The notes beneath the pieces are model-generated. The model saw nothing but the letters and a program-made list of their open reading frames with translations. It was not told the origin of the DNA and did no database searches. A stretch of DNA of 12,702 nucleotides from Oscillospiraceae bacterium (GTDB lineage: Bacteria > Bacillota > Clostridia > Oscillospirales > Oscillospiraceae), in assembly GCA_016296635.1 (NCBI GenBank), contig JAEDIZ010000059.1, forward strand, positions 1 through 12,702, given 5' to 3'. Shown in pieces: positions 1 through 6,785 of the stretch (the stretch's first letter is position 1; each line of letters starts with the position of its first letter). A program made the position numbers and the translations under genes.

Positions 1-72
1 AAGCCGTTCCCGGTCAATTCGTGAAATTACGGCGTGCCGGGCCGCCGCGCCCTGCAAGAGAGTGGTTTTCGC

Positions 73-114
73 GGAACGCAGGTCGCGGCGTTCCCTACAG
101 AAATTTCTGCAGGG
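73..114 (-). other. Two adjacent hairpins just downstream of relA
   Basis: The 121 bases left of the relA stop contain no gene I can support, only two inverted repeats. The first (93-114) pairs CCCTACAGAAA with TTTCTGCAGGG with one mismatch, which becomes a G-U pair in RNA read leftwards. The second (73-79 with 88-94) pairs GGAACGC with GCGTTCC around an 8-base loop and shares its edge with the first. The first begins 7 bases after the relA stop. Neither is followed by a run of T in the leftward direction, so neither is a classical intrinsic terminator. They could stabilise the mRNA end, attenuate read-through into a gene beyond the edge, or be chance GC-rich symmetry. Confidence 0.35.
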
Positions 115-121
115 CAAAAAC

Positions 122-2290
122 TCAGTCCGTGCCGCGGCGTACTTCCGTCACGCCGGAGATGCCGTGCAGGCGGTTGCGGACATTCTCCAGCTCCTCCAGA
201 TTATGAACCTGGAAATTGATGGTGGAGAGCGCTTTGCCGGACATGGCGCGGGAGCTGATCTCGTTGACGCGGATGCGAAGACCCGTCAGGATGGTCGCAA
301 TATCCAGCATCAGACCGTCGCGGTCCACAGAATCGATCTGCAGCGAGGTGGCAAAGGTGGAATCCGGACTTTCTGCCCACGTGACTCTGACCCAGCGGCC
401 CGCCTGCGCAGGATCCTGCGCGGCTTTTGCGTTGGGGCAGTCGCGCCGATGAACGGAAACGCCGAAGCCTTTTGTGATGTAGCCGATGATATCGTCGCCG
501 GGAACCGGCGTGCAGCAGCGGCTGAATTTGATCATGCAGGAGTCGATATCCTCTACGATGACACCGCTGGCGGTGGCAGCGGGTGCATCCTGCTTGGAAA
601 GATTCAGAATATCCCGGTTTGCGCTGACGGACTTCGTTGCCTTCGTCAGCTCGTCCTTGATGCGGCCCACGGCCTTTGCCGCGGTCAGACCGCCGTAGCC
701 GATGGCGGCGTACATATCGTCCAGCTGGTCAAAGCTGACCTTTTTCAGAACGACGGGCAGCAGCTCCGGATCCTGAATCAGATCGGGATCCACGCCGATA
801 TGACGCAGCTCGGATTCAAAGCTGGCCTTGCCGCGCTGGATATTTTCGTCGCGCTTTTCACGCTTGAACCACTGCTTGATCTTGATGCGTGCCTGATTGG
901 ACTGGCAGATGGTGAGCCAGTCGCGGCTGGGGCCTTTGGCACTCTTGGAGGTCAGAATCTCCACGATATCGCCGTTATGAAGCTGCGCTTCATAGCCTGC
1001 GATGCGATTATTGATCTTCGCGCCGATCATGGAATTGCCGATGGCCGAGTGAATGGCATAGGCAAAATCGATGGGCGTGGAGCCGGCGGGCAGGCTGATG
1101 ACCTTGCCCTTGGGCGTAAAGACGAAAACCTCGTCGTCGAACATATCGACCTTGAGGGAATGGATATAGTCATCCGCTTCGGTATCCTGCTGGTTTTCGA
1201 GCAGTCTTCGAACCCACTCGAATTCCTTTTCCGTGCCGTCGCCGACGTTCTGCTTGTATTTCCAGTGTGCGGCAACGCCGTATTCTGCGGTCTGGTGCAT
1301 TTCCCAGGTGCGGATCTGCACCTCGAAGGGAATACCCTGCGAGCCGATGACGGTGGTGTGCAGGGACTGATACATATTGGGCTTCGGCGTGGAGATATAA
1401 TCCTTGAACCGGCCGGGGACGGGGTTGAACAGATCGTGGATATGACCGAGGACGTTGTAGCAGTCGGCGATATTATCGACGATCACGCGGAACGCATAGA
1501 GGTCATAAAGCTCCTCAATGGTCTTGTTCTGTGCGCGCATCTTGCGGTAGATGGAGTAGGTATGCTTCACGCGGCCGTAGATGGAGCCGTGGATGCCGAC
1601 ATCCGAAAGACGCTTGGTGATCTTGGACTGGACGGCGTCCATAAAGCTGTTGGCGCTGCCTTCGTTTTGCTTGAGATAGTCGATGATGAGCTGATAACCA
1701 GCCGGATCGAGATACTGCAGGGAAACATCCTCCAGCTCCCATTTGATCTTCTGCATACCAAGCCGGTGCGCCAGCGGGGCATAGATCTCCATGGTCTCCA
1801 TGGACTTGGAGATCTGCTTGGCGGGCGTCTGGTATTCCAGCGTCCGGGTGTTGTGCAGACGGTCTGCGATCTTGATGAGGATGACGCGGATGTCCTTGGA
1901 CATGGCCATGAACATCTTGCGCAGATTCTCCATCTGCTGCTCTTCCATGGTGGAATACTGCACACGGGTCAGTTTCGTGACGCCCTCGACCAGCTCCGCC
2001 ACGGTCTCACCGAACAGACGGGAGATGTCTTCGTAGCTGGCGTCAGTATCCTCCAGACAGTCATGCAGCAAAGCTGCCACGATGGCGTCGGTATCCAGTC
2101 CGATCTCCGCCACGATCTCGGCAACGGAGAGCGGATGGATGATATAGGGTTCGCCGGATTTGCGCAGCTGCTTTGCGTGCTTATTATCGGCATAGGCGAA
2201 TGCCCGCTCGATGATGTCGAGATCGGCCGCGGGCGAATAGCGCTGCACGGCCTGCATCATGGATTGATAGTGGTCTTCTCTGGTTTCCAT
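122..2290 (-). CDS. relA: Bifunctional (p)ppGpp synthetase/hydrolase, RelA/SpoT family (Rel)
   Basis: This 722-residue protein makes the alarmone (p)ppGpp from ATP and GTP/GDP and hydrolyses it, setting the stringent response to starvation. It is of full length for the long RSH family. Domains in order: an N-terminal HD hydrolase (about 25-180) with HP at 52-53, HD at 76-77 in LLHDCLEDT, and IADRLHN with D143; a synthetase domain (about 235-345) with RFKD at 294-297 and YQSLH at 307-311; a TGS domain (about 385-448); a Cys-rich conserved domain (SRCCTPVPGDDIIGY, from 590); and a C-terminal ACT domain (about 646-720). The RxKD form of the synthetase motif and the intact HD residues point to a bifunctional Rel rather than a synthetase-only RelA. 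The start is an ATG overlapping the recJ stop (TAATG) with a strong AGGAAGG site 6 bases upstream. In proteobacteria the bifunctional member would be called spoT. Confidence 0.97.
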   Translation of the reverse strand: METREDHYQSMMQAVQRYSPAADLDIIERAFAYADNKHAKQLRKSGEPYIIHPLSVAEIVAEIGLDTDAIVAALLHDCLEDTDASYEDISRLFGETVAELVEGVTKLTRVQYSTMEEQQMENLRKMFMAMSKDIRVILIKIADRLHNTRTLEYQTPAKQISKSMETMEIYAPLAHRLGMQKIKWELEDVSLQYLDPAGYQLIIDYLKQNEGSANSFMDAVQSKITKRLSDVGIHGSIYGRVKHTYSIYRKMRAQNKTIEELYDLYAFRVIVDNIADCYNVLGHIHDLFNPVPGRFKDYISTPKPNMYQSLHTTVIGSQGIPFEVQIRTWEMHQTAEYGVAAHWKYKQNVGDGTEKEFEWVRRLLENQQDTEADDYIHSLKVDMFDDEVFVFTPKGKVISLPAGSTPIDFAYAIHSAIGNSMIGAKINNRIAGYEAQLHNGDIVEILTSKSAKGPSRDWLTICQSNQARIKIKQWFKREKRDENIQRGKASFESELRHIGVDPDLIQDPELLPVVLKKVSFDQLDDMYAAIGYGGLTAAKAVGRIKDELTKATKSVSANRDILNLSKQDAPAATASGVIVEDIDSCMIKFSRCCTPVPGDDIIGYITKGFGVSVHRRDCPNAKAAQDPAQAGRWVRVTWAESPDSTFATSLQIDSVDRDGLMLDIATILTGLRIRVNEISSRAMSGKALSTINFQVHNLEELENVRNRLHGISGVTEVRRGTD

Positions 2291-2303
2291 TATGTGCCTT
2301 CCT
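2288..2303 (-). promoter_or_regulatory. TAATG stop/start overlap and relA ribosome binding site
   Basis: The recJ stop TAA (2292-2290 read leftwards) and the relA start ATG (2290-2288) share one base. An AGGAAGG ribosome binding site lies inside the recJ 3' end at 2297-2303. This arrangement suggests one transcript and translational coupling, so relA expression should depend partly on ribosomes finishing recJ. No separate relA promoter is apparent in the overlapping sequence. Confidence 0.85.
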
Positions 2304-4353
2304 TTTGCTTTCTGAGGCGGATGAGAATCTCGCTCTTTTCCAAATCGACCTTGCGGCCGTCGTTGGTCAGGCGAATATGTATGGCTTTGGGACGCTGCTG
2401 CAGGTGCAAAAGCCCCTGCTCAGCGAATATTTCCAAACAGACGCGGATTTTGCCCATGCCCAGCGGCTGGGGGCAGAAGCGCCCGATCTTCCGGCAAAGA
2501 CAGCCGGGATCTTCCGAAAGCAGTCCGTCCTCCGCGCTGGCGGTCAGATAACGCCAGACGGCGACAAAGTCCTGCCGGGTCGGAAGAAGATGCTCGGCCT
2601 CCTGCGCCGAAAGCATTTCGCCCAGCATCAGCTGCTGCAGAAGTGCTTCGTCTATCTTCTGCGCATTGCGCACGGAGCTTTCGGGGCGGATATCTACGAG
2701 GTTGAGCTGCACGGAGCGCATGCCGCGGTATTCGTTGACCTGCGGCGTGAAGGCGATATCCACCCGGTCGCCCTGGCAGAGCCCAGCCCGGCGGGCATTG
2801 GTGGAGAAGAAGATGGCGCCCCATGTATGCGATCCGCCCGACAGGCGCAGGCGCAGATGTTTGCCGCCGCCCACATCCAACAGCTCCGTGACCGTCAGAT
2901 CGCGCATGACAAGAATCGGCCGCGGACAGCCGGCGCCGCAGGGCTCCAGCTGGTCCAGCGCTTCGATGTTGGCGATGGTCAGAAGCTCCGGGGGAATCTC
3001 GCAGTCGCACGCAAGCGCTGCACGGCACTCGCCGGAGCGGGAGAAGGAATTGGAAAGCGCGAGCATTTTCTCGCGGAAAAGATCGATGCGGTCGCGGCGG
3101 ATGGTAAAGCCTGCCGCCAGCTCATGTCCGCCGTAGCTTTCCAGAAGTTCGGAGAGCGTTTCCAGCGACTGGAACAGATTGAAGCCGCCGTAGGAACGGC
3201 TGGATGCCTTGCCCTTTTTGCCGTCGAGGCAGATGAGGAAGGTGGGGCAGCTGTATTCCTCCGCCAGCCGGGAGGCAACGATGCCCACCACGCCCTGATG
3301 CCATTGCTCGCTGGCAAGGACGATGGCGCCGGGTTCCTGCTCCGCCGGGAGCATGGATACGGCCTGCTGATAAATGCCGGATTCGATCTCCTGGCGCTTG
3401 CGGTTGAGTTTGCAGAGGCTGGCCGCCAGCTCTACGGCGCGGCCGGCGTCATTGGTCAGAAACAGCTCCGTGGCAATGTCCACCTGACCCATGCGGCCGG
3501 CGGCATTGATGCGCGGGGCAAGGGTATAGCCGATGGTGCCGGCGGTCACGGCGGCAGGGCTGACGGCACATTCTGCCATCAAGGCAGCCAGACCGACCCG
3601 GCGCGGATTTGCAAGGGCTTTGAGTCCCCGGGCAACCATGGTGCGGTTTTCGCCCAGCAGCGGCATGACATCCGCCACCGTGCCGAGACAAAGCAGGTCG
3701 CAGCATTCGTCCAGCAGCGCTTCCTGATCGCCGGAGATGGCGGCTGCCAGCTTGAAGGCAACGCCGACACCGGCCAGCTCCAGCGTGGGAGCAGGCTGAT
3801 CCTTGCGGTGCGGGTCGACCACGGCCGCAGCATACGGCAGGTCGGCCTTACATTCATGGTGGTCTGTGATGACCAAATCAATGCCGAGGCTGCGGCAAAG
3901 CTCCGCCTCCTGATTGGCGGTGATGCCGCAGTCCACGGTAACGATCAGTTTGACGCCGGCTTCATACAAAGAGCGGATGGCGATCTCGTTGAGACCGTAG
4001 CCCTCCTCCAACCGGGCGGGAATGTAACTTGTGACATGGCCGCCTCTTGCGCGCAGAAATTCCGTCAGCAGGCAGGTGGCGGTGATGCCGTCCACATCAT
4101 AGTCGCCGAATACGGCGATCTGCTCCCGACGATCCAACGCTTTTTTCACGCGGTCGCGGGCATCGGCCATGCCGATCAGCTCCAGCGGATCCGACAGCGG
4201 CACATTTGCCGACAGAAATTCGCGGGCGCTTTCAATTTCACTGTAGCCGCGGGCGCACAGCACGGCGGCGGTGATGGGGGAAAAGCCTGCCAGATGCAGA
4301 CGATCAGCCGCGTCCCTTTCATAGGACGCGACATTCCAGGTTCCGTACTTCAA
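2290..4353 (-). CDS. recJ: Single-stranded-DNA-specific 5'-3' exonuclease RecJ
   Basis: RecJ degrades single-stranded DNA from the 5' end in recombinational and mismatch repair. The 687-residue product has the full DHH-family set: DYDVDG at 84-89, DCG at 141-143, DHH at 164-166, GTVADVMPL with D228 and PRINAAGRM at 280-288. The DHHA1 domain follows, with SSRS near 384-387 and GGHELAAGFT at 408-417, then a C-terminal OB-type region. It is longer than the E. coli enzyme (about 577 residues), as is usual in Firmicutes, where a C-terminal extension is common. The start is a TTG codon giving MKYGTWNVA, which resembles clostridial RecJ N-termini. The nearest upstream ATG is out of frame, and no strong ribosome binding site precedes the TTG. 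It is first in an operon with relA. Confidence 0.95.
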   Translation of the reverse strand: MKYGTWNVASYERDAADRLHLAGFSPITAAVLCARGYSEIESAREFLSANVPLSDPLELIGMADARDRVKKALDRREQIAVFGDYDVDGITATCLLTEFLRARGGHVTSYIPARLEEGYGLNEIAIRSLYEAGVKLIVTVDCGITANQEAELCRSLGIDLVITDHHECKADLPYAAAVVDPHRKDQPAPTLELAGVGVAFKLAAAISGDQEALLDECCDLLCLGTVADVMPLLGENRTMVARGLKALANPRRVGLAALMAECAVSPAAVTAGTIGYTLAPRINAAGRMGQVDIATELFLTNDAGRAVELAASLCKLNRKRQEIESGIYQQAVSMLPAEQEPGAIVLASEQWHQGVVGIVASRLAEEYSCPTFLICLDGKKGKASSRSYGGFNLFQSLETLSELLESYGGHELAAGFTIRRDRIDLFREKMLALSNSFSRSGECRAALACDCEIPPELLTIANIEALDQLEPCGAGCPRPILVMRDLTVTELLDVGGGKHLRLRLSGGSHTWGAIFFSTNARRAGLCQGDRVDIAFTPQVNEYRGMRSVQLNLVDIRPESSVRNAQKIDEALLQQLMLGEMLSAQEAEHLLPTRQDFVAVWRYLTASAEDGLLSEDPGCLCRKIGRFCPQPLGMGKIRVCLEIFAEQGLLHLQQRPKAIHIRLTNDGRKVDLEKSEILIRLRKQKEGT

Positions 4354-4374
4354 TCTTGATACACATCCAATATA

Positions 4375-4388
4375 TTTTTTTTTTTTTT
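4375..4388 (-). repeat. 14-base homopolymer (T on +, A on -) at the recJ transcription start
   Basis: Fourteen consecutive T on the plus strand lie directly downstream of the predicted recJ -10 box. The recJ transcript would therefore begin within a run of A. On the plus strand nothing is predicted to terminate here, since no hairpin precedes the run. Confidence 0.8.
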
Positions 4389-4390
4389 GT

Positions 4391-4419
4391 ATTATAGCAT
4401 TCTCCCGGCAATATCACAA
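4391..4419 (-). promoter_or_regulatory. Predicted sigma-A promoter for recJ-relA
   Basis: Read leftwards, a TTGTGA -35 box (4414-4419) is separated by 17 bases from a perfect TATAAT -10 box (4391-4396). Transcription would start near 4384, about 30 bases before the recJ TTG. This is the only good promoter seen upstream of the recJ-relA operon. Confidence 0.65.
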
Positions 4420-4470
4420 CAAAAAATCCTTGGTAGGGCGAAAAAAGGGCAGGAAAATGCAGCGAAACTG

Positions 4471-4479
4471 TGATAGAAT
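4471..4479 (+). promoter_or_regulatory. Possible extended -10 promoter for the metallophosphoesterase gene
   Basis: TGA followed by TAGAAT (4474-4479, five of six matches to TATAAT) forms an extended -10 element 28 bases before the ATG. No good -35 box lies at 16-18 bases, so the call rests on the extended -10 alone. It is divergent from the recJ promoter. Confidence 0.4.
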
Positions 4480-4507
4480 GAGGCACAAAGCAAGGAGGCG
4501 GATAAAA

Positions 4508-5347
4508 ATGAAGAAAATCTGCAGATGGCTGCCGCCGCTGCTGGCGCTGACGGGGGGACTTCTGTGGCTCGGAAACTGCACGGTCGGCTCCACAACAATC
4601 CCGGTGAAAAGCGCATCGCTGCCGGAAGTTTTTTCCGGACTGCGGATCTCGGTGATCGCGGATCTGCACGGACGGTGCTTCGGAAAAGAACATGAGATGC
4701 TGCTGGATGCGGTGCGAAAGCAGGCGCCGGATCTGATTGCGCTCTGCGGCGATCTGGCGGATGAGGACACGAAGATCGATTCGCTCAAGCCGCTTTTGGA
4801 GGGTCTGACGGCCATTGCGCCGGTATTTTATGTGACGGGAAATCATGAATGGGTCATGACGCATTCGCAGAGACAGACGCTTTTTGCGCTTTTGGAACAG
4901 ACCGGCGTAACAAGGCTCGAAAACAGCTGGCAGCTGGCGGAAAAGGACGGAGCGGCCATCGTTCTTGCGGGCGTGGACGATCCGAACGGCCCTGCCGATC
5001 AGAAAAAGCCCGACAGACTGGTGGAGCAGATCCGTTCGTGCTGCGGGGAGGACGCGTTCATTCTGATGCTTGCCCACAGAAACGATCAGCTGGATCTTTG
5101 GGCAGAGCTTGGCGTTGATCTTGTCCTCTGCGGCCATGCCCACGGAGGCATCGTGCGGCTGCCTTTTGTGGGCGGCGTTTTCGGGACGCATTATGAATTT
5201 TTTCCGGAATATACCGCGGGCCTTTACGAAAAGGGAAAGACGCAGATGGCACTGAGCCGGGGACTCGGCGGAAGCAGACGGCTGCCGCTTCGCATAGGCA
5301 ACCGGCCGGAGATCTTACTCGTGGAGCTGGAAGCGGAAAAGGCGTAA
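4508..5347 (+). CDS. Membrane-anchored metallophosphoesterase (YkuE/YaeI-like)
   Basis: The 279-residue protein carries every motif of the calcineurin-like metallophosphoesterase fold: DLH at 52-54, GD at 81-82, GNHE at 111-114, AH at 189-190 and GHAHGG at 209-214. These residues bind a two-metal centre that hydrolyses phosphoester bonds. A short hydrophobic segment (about 8-22) after a positively charged start looks like an N-terminal signal anchor, placing the catalytic domain outside the membrane. The family includes YkuE and YaeI-type phosphodiesterases acting near the cell envelope, but the substrate cannot be read from the sequence. The ATG was chosen because AAGGAGG lies at 4492-4498, 9 bases upstream. 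An in-frame start at 4430 would lack such a site. A cysteine at 24 after WLGN does not fit a lipobox. Confidence 0.9.
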   Translation: MKKICRWLPPLLALTGGLLWLGNCTVGSTTIPVKSASLPEVFSGLRISVIADLHGRCFGKEHEMLLDAVRKQAPDLIALCGDLADEDTKIDSLKPLLEGLTAIAPVFYVTGNHEWVMTHSQRQTLFALLEQTGVTRLENSWQLAEKDGAAIVLAGVDDPNGPADQKKPDRLVEQIRSCCGEDAFILMLAHRNDQLDLWAELGVDLVLCGHAHGGIVRLPFVGGVFGTHYEFFPEYTAGLYEKGKTQMALSRGLGGSRRLPLRIGNRPEILLVELEAEKA

Positions 5348-5364
5348 ACTTTTTTTGAACAATG

Positions 5365-5386
5365 GCCGCTTGTCCTTGCGGCTTTT
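5365..5386 (+). terminator. Weak possible terminator after the metallophosphoesterase gene
   Basis: GCCGC (5365-5369) and GCGGC (5378-5382) form a short GC stem with an 8-base loop followed by TTTT. The stem is only five pairs and overlaps the -35 box of the next promoter, so termination is probably partial at best. Confidence 0.3.
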
Positions 5387-5404
5387 GGCATCAGAGGGTA
5401 TAAT
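5376..5404 (+). promoter_or_regulatory. Predicted promoter for the zinc-ribbon gene
   Basis: TTGCGG (5376-5381) and a perfect TATAAT (5399-5404) are spaced by 17 bases. The start would fall near 5411, about 20 bases before the ATG. This suggests the gene is transcribed independently of the phosphoesterase upstream. Confidence 0.6.
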
Positions 5405-5431
5405 ACAGAAAAAGAAATCGGAGTTGGGGTT

Positions 5432-5818
5432 ATGTTTCAGAAGATCGGTGACGCGCTGCGCAGATTCATGTACGGCCGCTACGGTACGGACAAACTGAAT
5501 AAATGGCTGCTGATCGGTGCGCTGGCGATGATCGTGGTGGGCGGCATCGGCGGAAGATTTTTGCCGGCATTGTCGGTACTGAATCTTCTGGCCTATATTC
5601 CGTTGATCTGGTCGATCGTCCGGATGTATTCGCGCAACATTGAAGCCAGACGCAGAGAAAATGCGGCTTTTCAGCGGTTTCTGCAGAGAATCAAAGACCG
5701 CGACAACTGCTATTTCAAATGCCCCCGCTGCCGGCAGAGTGTGCGCGTGCCCCGGGGAAGAGGAAAGATCAACATCCGCTGCCCGCGCTGCGGCGAGCAG
5801 TTTATCAAGAAAACATAA
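5432..5818 (+). CDS. Small membrane protein with C-terminal zinc ribbon
   Basis: This 128-residue protein of unknown function has two hydrophobic segments (about 25-41 and 46-65), then a basic, probably helical linker (EARRREN...FLQRIKDR) and a C-terminal zinc ribbon. The ribbon is made of two CPRC knuckles at 97-100 and 117-120, with a short basic turn between them (RVPRGRGK). Four cysteines in this spacing should bind one zinc. Similar small proteins with two membrane helices and a cytoplasmic zinc ribbon are common in clostridia, generally annotated as hypothetical. The ATG has only a weak GGAG site (5420-5423), 8 bases upstream. It has its own promoter and ends at a shared terminator, so it is probably a single-gene unit. 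I do not assign a role. Confidence 0.85.
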   Translation: MFQKIGDALRRFMYGRYGTDKLNKWLLIGALAMIVVGGIGGRFLPALSVLNLLAYIPLIWSIVRMYSRNIEARRRENAAFQRFLQRIKDRDNCYFKCPRCRQSVRVPRGRGKINIRCPRCGEQFIKKT

Positions 5819-5820
5819 AA

Positions 5821-5855
5821 ACAAAACTCCCTGCCCGTGCGGGCAGGGGTTTTGT
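5821..5855. terminator. Bidirectional intrinsic terminator between convergent genes
   Basis: A GC-rich stem (CCCTGCCC with GGGCAGGG around a tiny loop) is flanked by AAAAC on the left and GTTTTGT on the right. It therefore ends in a T run on both strands. One bulged T interrupts the lower stem. It sits 2 bases after the zinc-ribbon stop and 15 bases beyond the end of the phosphatase gene, serving both. Confidence 0.85.
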
Positions 5856-5870
5856 ATATCGTCAGAGGGG

Positions 5871-6596
5871 TCAATGCTGCGTATCGTCGTCGAAGCATTC
5901 GCAGAATCTGGCGTGGAAGGACGGCTCCTCGCCTGCGTTCAGAAGGTGGGAAACGTCGCCGAAGGAACTGATGCGGAAGGAGGCGATGCCTTTTTCGCGC
6001 TCTTCGGTATAGACAGTCGTGACGGAGGAGGGTGCGGCGCAGAAGCCGTGCCACAGCACCATGGGAGAAACGTTGATGAGGTGGCTGAGCAGCACGCATT
6101 CCAGTCCGAAATGACAGAAGAAGACCAGCGTATCGTGGTTGGGCTTCAGCACCTCATAGTATCTGCCCTTTCTGCGGTAGCCGTGCTTTTCCAGCAGGGC
6201 ATCGAGATTGCCGCACACCCAGTCATATTCCTTTTTGGCCTCAAACTGCGCCATGGCCTCCGGCTCGAACCAGCGCTCCATATCGAAATACCGGTCTTCG
6301 CCCGTCCAGTCCTTCGGCAGCCAGTCCCATGCAATATCGGGGCCTTCCGGGTGATCCGGCTTCAAGGCCCGGCCGCGGAATTCCTGCAGCCAGTCGAAGA
6401 CCTCGCCCTCGCGCCCGAGCTTTTTCATGGTGCAGGAGGCGGTGTCTCTCGCTCTGCCGAGGCAGGAGATGTAATAATAATCGGCAGGGATCTTCGCCAT
6501 GCGCTGTGCGAGCAGCTCGGCCTCGTGCCAGCCGGTCTCGGTCAGCGAGTCGTGTTCGTAATCGGGATCGCCGTGGCGGATGATGATCAGTTTCAT
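5871..6596 (-). CDS. Histidine phosphatase family protein (phosphoglycerate-mutase-like)
   Basis: The N-terminus MKLIIIRHGDPDYE carries the RHG signature of the histidine phosphatase superfamily, with H8 as the likely phospho-accepting histidine. Further expected residues are R48 in LGRARDTA, E72 in QEFRG as the possible acid, and a second histidine H162 in FFCHFG, where the usual HG is replaced by HFG. At 241 residues it is of normal size for a cytoplasmic member. The family covers phosphoglycerate mutases, sugar-phosphate and nucleotide phosphatases, and the sequence does not tell which. A longer frame starting at 6620 exists. I chose the ATG at 6596 because it begins exactly at the fold's first strand and has AGAGGG 6 bases upstream (6603-6608). 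It is transcribed alone from its own promoter. Confidence 0.9.
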   Translation of the reverse strand: MKLIIIRHGDPDYEHDSLTETGWHEAELLAQRMAKIPADYYYISCLGRARDTASCTMKKLGREGEVFDWLQEFRGRALKPDHPEGPDIAWDWLPKDWTGEDRYFDMERWFEPEAMAQFEAKKEYDWVCGNLDALLEKHGYRRKGRYYEVLKPNHDTLVFFCHFGLECVLLSHLINVSPMVLWHGFCAAPSSVTTVYTEEREKGIASFRISSFGDVSHLLNAGEEPSFHARFCECFDDDTQH

Positions 6597-6631
6597 GGGA
6601 AACCCTCTTTCGATTTGCACGTTATTTTATC

Positions 6632-6660
6632 ATTATAATTGTTTCGGGAAAAGGATGCAA
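6632..6660 (-). promoter_or_regulatory. Predicted promoter for the histidine phosphatase gene
   Basis: Read leftwards, TTGCAT (6655-6660), a 17-base spacer and a perfect TATAAT (6632-6637) precede the ATG by about 35 bases. It is one half of a divergent promoter pair. The other promoter in this 189-base gap uses the same TTGCAT -35 hexamer and the same spacing. Confidence 0.6.
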
Positions 6661-6706
6661 TCGTTTTTGCGGAAGCGGGCAGAAGTCTGTCGGAAATATT
6701 TGAAGG

Positions 6707-6735
6707 TTGCATTTTTATGCCGGGTTTACTATAAT
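6707..6735 (+). promoter_or_regulatory. Predicted promoter for the YwaF/TMEM164-like gene
   Basis: TTGCAT (6707-6712) and a perfect TATAAT (6730-6735) are spaced by 17 bases. The start would be near 6742, about 44 bases before the ATG. A GAGGAG ribosome binding site lies at 6771-6776. Confidence 0.65.
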
Positions 6736-6785
6736 ACAGCAAACACAAAAAGAATTTTGACCGTAAAAAAGAGGAGCTTCTTTAT

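Noticed and set aside
1..24. Possible end of a plus-strand gene (short frame ending at TGA 22-24)
   Set aside because: Only seven codons are visible, with no motif or terminator to support a convergent gene.
1783..1815. Perfect 9-bp inverted repeat AGATCTCCA/TGGAGATCT with nested CCATGG copies
   Set aside because: It falls inside the relA coding region over the conserved SMETMEIYAP segment, where codon repetition explains the symmetry.
62..2551. An 829-codon open frame on the plus strand opposite relA
   Set aside because: It lies antisense to an unmistakable Rel and has no ribosome binding site. Its translation resembles no family. Long antisense frames are common in GC-rich genes because of codon bias.
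2305..4359. A 684-codon plus-strand frame opposite nearly all of recJ
   Set aside because: It mirrors the recJ codon pattern and encodes a low-complexity, Ala/Gly/Arg-rich product with no domain. It is a shadow of recJ.
4375..4388. The T14 run as a plus-strand terminator
   Set aside because: No hairpin precedes it on the plus strand and no plus-strand gene ends there.
4508..4579. Possible lipoprotein signal in the metallophosphoesterase N-terminus (cysteine 24)
   Set aside because: The residues before the cysteine are LGN. A lipobox needs a small residue (G, A or S) directly before it, so a signal anchor is more likely.
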